From Candidatus Heimdallarchaeota archaeon AB_125 (lineage in GTDB: Archaea; Asgardarchaeota; Heimdallarchaeia; Heimdallarchaeales; Heimdallarchaeaceae): a stretch of 5,384 bases of DNA. The notes below the pieces were generated by a model that saw only the letters and a program-made list of their open reading frames with translations, was not told the origin of the DNA and made no database searches. This document shows positions 5,212 through 5,384 of this stretch, in pieces; within the stretch, counting starts at the first letter, position 1, and each line of letters begins with the position of its first letter. The DNA lies in the NCBI GenBank assembly GCA_001940755.1, contig MEHH01000206.1, positions 1 to 5,384 of the forward strand, read 5' to 3'. A program made the position numbers and the translations under genes.

Positions 5212-5384
5212 TCTATCGAAGTATCATCTTTAATATTTTGCCTCTTCAAGTATCTGTTTGCAGAAAATATAGTATAAATACCACAGATCAAAGTAACTAT
5301 ACTGAAGAAGTAAGGAAAATAATCACTTAAAATACCTAATTCAAAGACAAAAGGATCAAGAGTAACAGCGAGAATATCAAAGAC
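5208..5384 (-). CDS. Membrane protein, C-terminal fragment (cut by window edge)
   Basis: Reading leftward from the window edge gives 58 open codons ending in TGA at 5208-5210. A polar/acidic stretch (VTLDPFVFELGILSDY) precedes a transmembrane helix at about residues 23-41 of the fragment (FPYFFSIVTLICGIYTIF). A basic segment (NRYLKRQ) and a short acidic tail (DDTSIE) follow, implying a cytoplasmic C-terminus. The family cannot be recognised from this part. The tight spacing to the winged-helix gene indicates one operon. Small membrane proteins paired with HTH_34-like regulators are a plausible regulator-partner arrangement, for example a membrane component that the regulator controls; this is inference. 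Confidence 0.7.
   Translation of the reverse strand, partial: VFDILAVTLDPFVFELGILSDYFPYFFSIVTLICGIYTIFSANRYLKRQNIKDDTSIE

Overview
The window looks archaeal and is AT-rich. Three genes have a TATA-like box centred about 28-30 nt upstream of the ATG, which places the transcription start at or next to the start codon (leaderless mRNA). Three others have a short GTGA or GTGAT Shine-Dalgarno (SD) motif 5-6 nt before the ATG. The exported proteins carry many N-glycosylation sequons, and one ends in a 'PE(I)P'-hydrophobic-basic tail like archaeal surface proteins. Gene content (lamin-tail/nuclease exoprotein, TIGR04076 small protein, HTH_34-type winged-helix regulator beside a membrane protein) would fit an Asgard-type archaeon. 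That placement is inference; no marker gene is present.

Layout. Positions 1-2647 hold three minus-strand genes: a Cys-rich TIGR04076-like protein (2348-2647), a large surface-anchored nuclease-like protein (213-2291), and the first 55 codons of a second exported lamin-tail protein (1-165). The last two are paralogous in their lamin-tail segment. Positions 2648-2759 form a divergent intergenic region whose TTATAA box lies at the exact centre of an inverted repeat. Positions 2760-4880 hold three plus-strand genes: a two-domain GNAT-like protein, an alpha/beta hydrolase with its own promoter, and a 76-residue two-helix membrane protein. Positions 4882-5384 hold a minus-strand pair, the C-terminus of a membrane protein followed 5 nt later by a winged-helix regulator. 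Its stop lies one base from the stop of the plus-strand membrane protein.

How the genes may work together. The lamin-tail genes suggest an extracellular nucleic-acid (or phosphoester) degrading function at the cell surface. The membrane protein and winged-helix protein look translationally coupled and probably form a regulator-plus-partner unit. The GNAT-like protein and the hydrolase each show departures from canonical active-site motifs. I found no RNA genes, CRISPR array, insertion sequence or recognisable defence system. No stretch over 300 bases lacks a gene.
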